Shown piece by piece: positions 30,313 through 32,431 of a stretch of 32,431 bases of DNA; within the stretch, counting starts at the first letter, position 1; the number at the start of each line of letters is the position of its first letter. Source of the DNA: Nanobdellota archaeon (GTDB lineage Archaea > Nanobdellota > Nanobdellia > SCGC-AAA011-G17 > GW2011-AR17). The DNA lies in contig DUKS01000011.1 of NCBI GenBank assembly GCA_013329215.1, forward strand, positions 1-32,431, given 5' to 3'. The notes below the pieces were generated by a model. It saw only the letters and a program-made list of their open reading frames with translations. It searched no databases and had not been told where the DNA came from. A program made the translations under genes and the position numbers.

Positions 30313-30639
30313 ATGAACATACCAAAAACCCTGCTTAAAACCAAATACAGAAAAGAAATGTGGGCGAATTCGCAAAGAATCATTAAGAAACTGGAAAAAG
30401 TCCTGCCGGTTTCATCTGTATACCTCCGCGGCAGTTTCACAACAAAGAAAGAAAGGCCTGCGGATGTTGACTTTATTGTTTTACTCCAGACTAAGGAAAG
30501 CAGGCAAAACTCCAAATGGTCAGTAGATTTTGTTGTTGCCCCTGAAAATAAATATGGGAATCTTGTCCTGAAAGATGCTGAACAATGGATGAAACAAAAA
30601 TATGGCTCTAAAAAAACAGCAGTTATTAAATTGAAATAG
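30313..30639 (+). CDS. small MNT-type nucleotidyltransferase
   Basis: 108 aa. The nucleotidyltransferase signature is VYLRGSFTTKKERPADVDFIVL (Gly-Ser, then D-x-D at about 55-57), with a third acidic residue in WSVDFVV (Asp about 77). The N-terminal helix is basic. Size and motif spacing fit the minimal nucleotidyltransferases that act as antitoxins with HEPN proteins, but no HEPN gene is adjacent, and there is no HTH fusion as in the protein at 14614. It is framed by two branched palindromic elements (30130-30187 and 30651-30739). It could be an orphan antitoxin or an independent transferase. Confidence 0.7.
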   Translation: MNIPKTLLKTKYRKEMWANSQRIIKKLEKVLPVSSVYLRGSFTTKKERPADVDFIVLLQTKESRQNSKWSVDFVVAPENKYGNLVLKDAEQWMKQKYGSKKTAVIKLK

Positions 30640-30650
30640 TCAGTCGTCTC

Positions 30651-30739
30651 TGTGGGCTGCGAGCATGCTGGAAAATCCCACTGGATTTTCGGCACCCCGA
30701 AAATGCTCGGCATTTTCAAGGGAAGCGAGTATGCCCGCA
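30651..30739. repeat. branched palindromic element, copy 2
   Basis: Outer arms TGTGGGC (30651-30657) and GCCCGCA (30733-30739) pair with one G-T wobble. Inside are GAAAATCC-CACT-GGATTTTC (30671-30690) and GAAAATGC-TCG-GCATTTTC (30699-30717). The second inner hairpin has the same 8-bp stem as in copy 1. The plan (outer stem with two GAAAA-type inner hairpins) is shared, while the other arms differ in sequence but keep pairing. Confidence 0.7.
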
Positions 30740-30747
30740 CTGTTGCT

Positions 30748-30765
30748 CAACCTGACTGCAGGTTG
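30748..30765. terminator. 7-bp hairpin between convergent genes
   Basis: CAACCTG-ACTG-CAGGTTG at 30748-30765, immediately before the stop of the DUF155 gene. It may mark transcript ends in both directions, but there is no T-run. Confidence 0.35.
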
Positions 30766-30767
30766 CG

Positions 30768-31550
30768 CTACATCCACCAGACTTCATAGACAAATATAAG
30801 TATCTCTATTGCTATAAGAATAATCACAACCCACTCAAGGATTTCCGCTTTCCTGTTGTTCAGGATGTCAAGCATCACCTCTGAATTGTTCTGTATGAAC
30901 TCCAGCTTGTACTGGATGTGCTTAAACCTCTCTTCAAGCTCAAACACCCTTCTAAGCCTGTTAAACAGCCACTCCACTTCCTCGCTTTCCCATGCGGCAG
31001 CCGGCTCTTCAAGCAGGGCCATCTTGGACACAATTGTTTCAACTATTGTATTGTTTGTGCCTATTATCTTCAAAAGCTCCTTGCTGCCCCCCTTGAGCCT
31101 GCCGTGGTCCTTAAGCTGCCTGTTCAGCGCTGCAAAGCTGTTCACAATGCCGTCAACCTTGTTCTCGTAGTTTTCAAGCGCTACAGACTGCGCAAGCATC
31201 CTGGCGACAATCTCTATGGTTTCAACAGAAACGTTCTTCAGCTTTACCTGGCTGAACTCAACAGCATTTTTCATATGCTCAGCAACAGTGTACTCGTCCC
31301 ACAGCTTGTCTTTCTCAATTTGTATCCCCAGGCCGCGCAGGTTTTTGATGGTGGCGCTGACCATTACATCCTCAACATCATAGAAAACAAGCACGCCGAA
31401 AGAATAAACGAATACATATTTCTTTGGCGCTATTTCAAAAACAGCCCTTTCCCTTTTTTCTGAAATAGCTTTATACTTTAAAACATCCTTAACCTTCGGG
31501 ATAGGCAGCTCTGGTGCAACATACCCTGCTTTCAGCTTGTGCTCCGTCAT
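30768..31550 (-). CDS. RMD1/DUF155-family membrane protein
   Basis: 260 aa. The N-terminal region (1-110) has beta strands typical of the DUF155 core (AVFEIAPKKYVFVYSFGVLVFYD). The conserved C-terminal segment (about 210-260) contains RLRRVFELEERF, KLEFIQNNSEVMLDILNNRKAEILEW and ends in one membrane helix (VVIILIAIEILIFVYE). This ending is diagnostic of the RMD1/Sif2/YagE-like family. Eukaryotic members are mitochondrial or membrane-associated; the molecular role is poorly defined. The tail-anchored layout places the bulk in the cytoplasm. TTATATA at 31575-31582 is 28 bases before the ATG and is shared with the Nudix gene. Confidence 0.82.
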   Translation of the reverse strand: MTEHKLKAGYVAPELPIPKVKDVLKYKAISEKRERAVFEIAPKKYVFVYSFGVLVFYDVEDVMVSATIKNLRGLGIQIEKDKLWDEYTVAEHMKNAVEFSQVKLKNVSVETIEIVARMLAQSVALENYENKVDGIVNSFAALNRQLKDHGRLKGGSKELLKIIGTNNTIVETIVSKMALLEEPAAAWESEEVEWLFNRLRRVFELEERFKHIQYKLEFIQNNSEVMLDILNNRKAEILEWVVIILIAIEILIFVYEVWWM

Positions 31551-31574
31551 AGCTATAACTTATGGCTCGAAAAG

Positions 31575-31582
31575 TATATAAG
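31575..31582. promoter_or_regulatory. TATA box shared by the DUF155 and Nudix genes
   Basis: TATATAAG reads CTTATATA on the other strand. Its centre is 28.5 bases before the DUF155 ATG (31550, minus) and 25.5 bases before the Nudix ATG (31604, plus). No second box lies between the two starts. Confidence 0.6.
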
Positions 31583-31603
31583 GGTTGCCTCTGTGGCTAT
31601 GTT

Positions 31604-32062
31604 ATGCCTGATAAAGTGCTATATGACAGGACGAACAGTATCAAAACATCGAGGCATATGTATTATAGGAGAGTTGCATTATTTGTTTTAAGAGATAAGG
31701 ATGGAAGGGTTCTTCTTCAATATAAAGACAAAAACGCACCATTTTTGCCTGAGCATTGGGCATTTTTCGGCGGAGGCATTGACGAAAATGAAACCCCGGA
31801 AGAAGCAGCCAAAAGGGAAGCAAAAGAAGAGATAGGGATTGAGCTTGACAACATTAGATTTTTTAGAAGGTACGAATTCCAAGAAGAAAAGGGGCTATAT
31901 GAAAAGTTTGTTTTTATTGCTCCATTAGAGCATTCGCCTGTATCTTTGAAAAAGCAACAGGAAGAAGGGCAGGATTTGGGGCTGTTTTCTTTTGAAGAAT
32001 TAAAAAAGTTAAAGGTTTCAAATAATGACAGGGCTATTCTTAAAGATTTATTTAATAAATAA
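31604..32062 (+). CDS. Nudix hydrolase
   Basis: 152 aa. The Nudix box is complete: G57-x5-E63-x7-R71-E72-x2-E75-E76-x-G78 (GGGIDENETPEEAAKREAKE...). These enzymes hydrolyse nucleoside diphosphates linked to another group, such as damaged NTPs, NDP-sugars or dinucleotides; specificity cannot be read here. The preferred start is the ATG at 31604, from its spacing to the TATA box at 31575-31582. The longer reading from 31562 would include the box and adds a short Cys-containing N-terminus of low complexity. It is divergent from the DUF155 gene. Confidence 0.88.
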   Translation: MPDKVLYDRTNSIKTSRHMYYRRVALFVLRDKDGRVLLQYKDKNAPFLPEHWAFFGGGIDENETPEEAAKREAKEEIGIELDNIRFFRRYEFQEEKGLYEKFVFIAPLEHSPVSLKKQQEEGQDLGLFSFEELKKLKVSNNDRAILKDLFNK

Positions 32063-32177
32063 CTGGAAGTTCTTCATCAGCTTTACAAAGTTATATTAAA
32101 CGATAAAGCCCGATTAGCATAATCACTATGAATTCATTAATAAGCTATTTAAACCATAAATTTTAAGCAATATGCTT

Positions 32178-32431
32178 ATGGTATACAAAGTAAAGGATAT
32201 TTCTTTAAAAGACGCGGGGAAAAAGAAGATTCAATGGGCAGAAGACCACATGCCCGTCCTTAAGGCGCTTAAAGAGCAGAATGAAAAGCAAATGCCGCTC
32301 AAGGGATTAAAGATAGCAGGCGCAATACATGTCACAAAAGAAACAGCTGTTTTAATACGGACGTTAAAAGCATTGGGCGCGCAGATTGCATGGTCCGGCT
32401 GCAACCCGTTAAGCACCCAGGATGATGTTGC
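32178..32431 (+). CDS. ahcY: S-adenosylhomocysteine hydrolase, N-terminal part
   Basis: The gene runs off the end of the window; about 84 residues are visible. VKDISLKDAGKKKIQWAEDHMPVL, LKGLKIAGAIHVTKETAVLIRTL and LGAQIAWSGCNPLSTQDDV match the N-terminus of adenosylhomocysteinase. The family splits S-adenosylhomocysteine to adenosine and homocysteine with bound NAD, in methyl-cycle recycling. The start at 32178 is 27.5 bases after the centre of TTTAAA (32148-32153); an ATG at 32172 is in frame and only two codons longer. Confidence 0.93.
   Translation, partial: MVYKVKDISLKDAGKKKIQWAEDHMPVLKALKEQNEKQMPLKGLKIAGAIHVTKETAVLIRTLKALGAQIAWSGCNPLSTQDDV

Noticed and set aside
31562-31603. 14-residue extension of the Nudix protein
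   Set aside because: It contains the TATA box that fits the later ATG at 31604.

Overview
The window reads as a chromosomal stretch of an archaeon, most likely a DPANN-type or related small-genome lineage. Direct evidence is an archaeal histone, ribosomal protein eL15, an archaeal-style DUF362 ferredoxin protein, an RMD1/DUF155 membrane protein, and above all the promoters: about twenty genes have a TATA box centred 25-29 bases before the start codon, so their mRNAs should be leaderless. Only operon-internal genes and a few others carry Shine-Dalgarno (SD) sites. The lineage assignment is inference; no rRNA or tRNA was seen. Genes are packed tightly, often with overlapping or abutting ends.

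Layout. 1-141 is the tail of an IS66-like transposase. 199-4.7 kb holds a membrane transglutaminase-like protein, an unknown 391-aa protein, a secreted Ca-loop protein divergent from the histone, and a two-gene unit for a secreted membrane protein. 4.8-9.4 kb holds a stand-alone Cas4-like nuclease, a complete bacterial-type RelA/SpoT protein, a ThiF/MoeB E1-like enzyme and two divergent winged-helix regulators.

9.39-13.84 kb is a 12-gene minus-strand operon of mostly unrecognised small proteins (membrane, lipoprotein-like and cytosolic). It includes an apparently active transglutaminase-like protein paired with a paralogue that has lost its Cys and His. Facing away from its promoter is a plus-strand stretch of four hairpins that starts where the same TATA box would place a transcription start: a candidate small RNA. 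Next come a HEPN toxin-like gene broken by an in-frame TAG and its HTH-MNT partner, whose promoter carries two perfect 18-bp palindromes.

15.2-17.6 kb holds two related polytopic membrane proteins, one with a very long charged coiled coil. 17.6-30.05 kb is rich in secreted proteins: an M64-like metzincin, a phospholipase D-fold lipoprotein, a second AT-rich metzincin and an 894-aa cysteine-rich protein. They are interspersed with eL15, a SWIM zinc-finger protein, a TctA-like permease and the DUF362 protein. This set suggests a surface or cell-contact lifestyle.

30.05-30.8 kb holds a small MNT nucleotidyltransferase flanked by two similar branched palindromic elements. The window ends with DUF155 and Nudix genes sharing one TATA box, and the start of S-adenosylhomocysteine hydrolase.

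Best candidates for something undescribed: the 12-gene operon with its divergent structured RNA, and the branched double-hairpin elements around the MNT gene.
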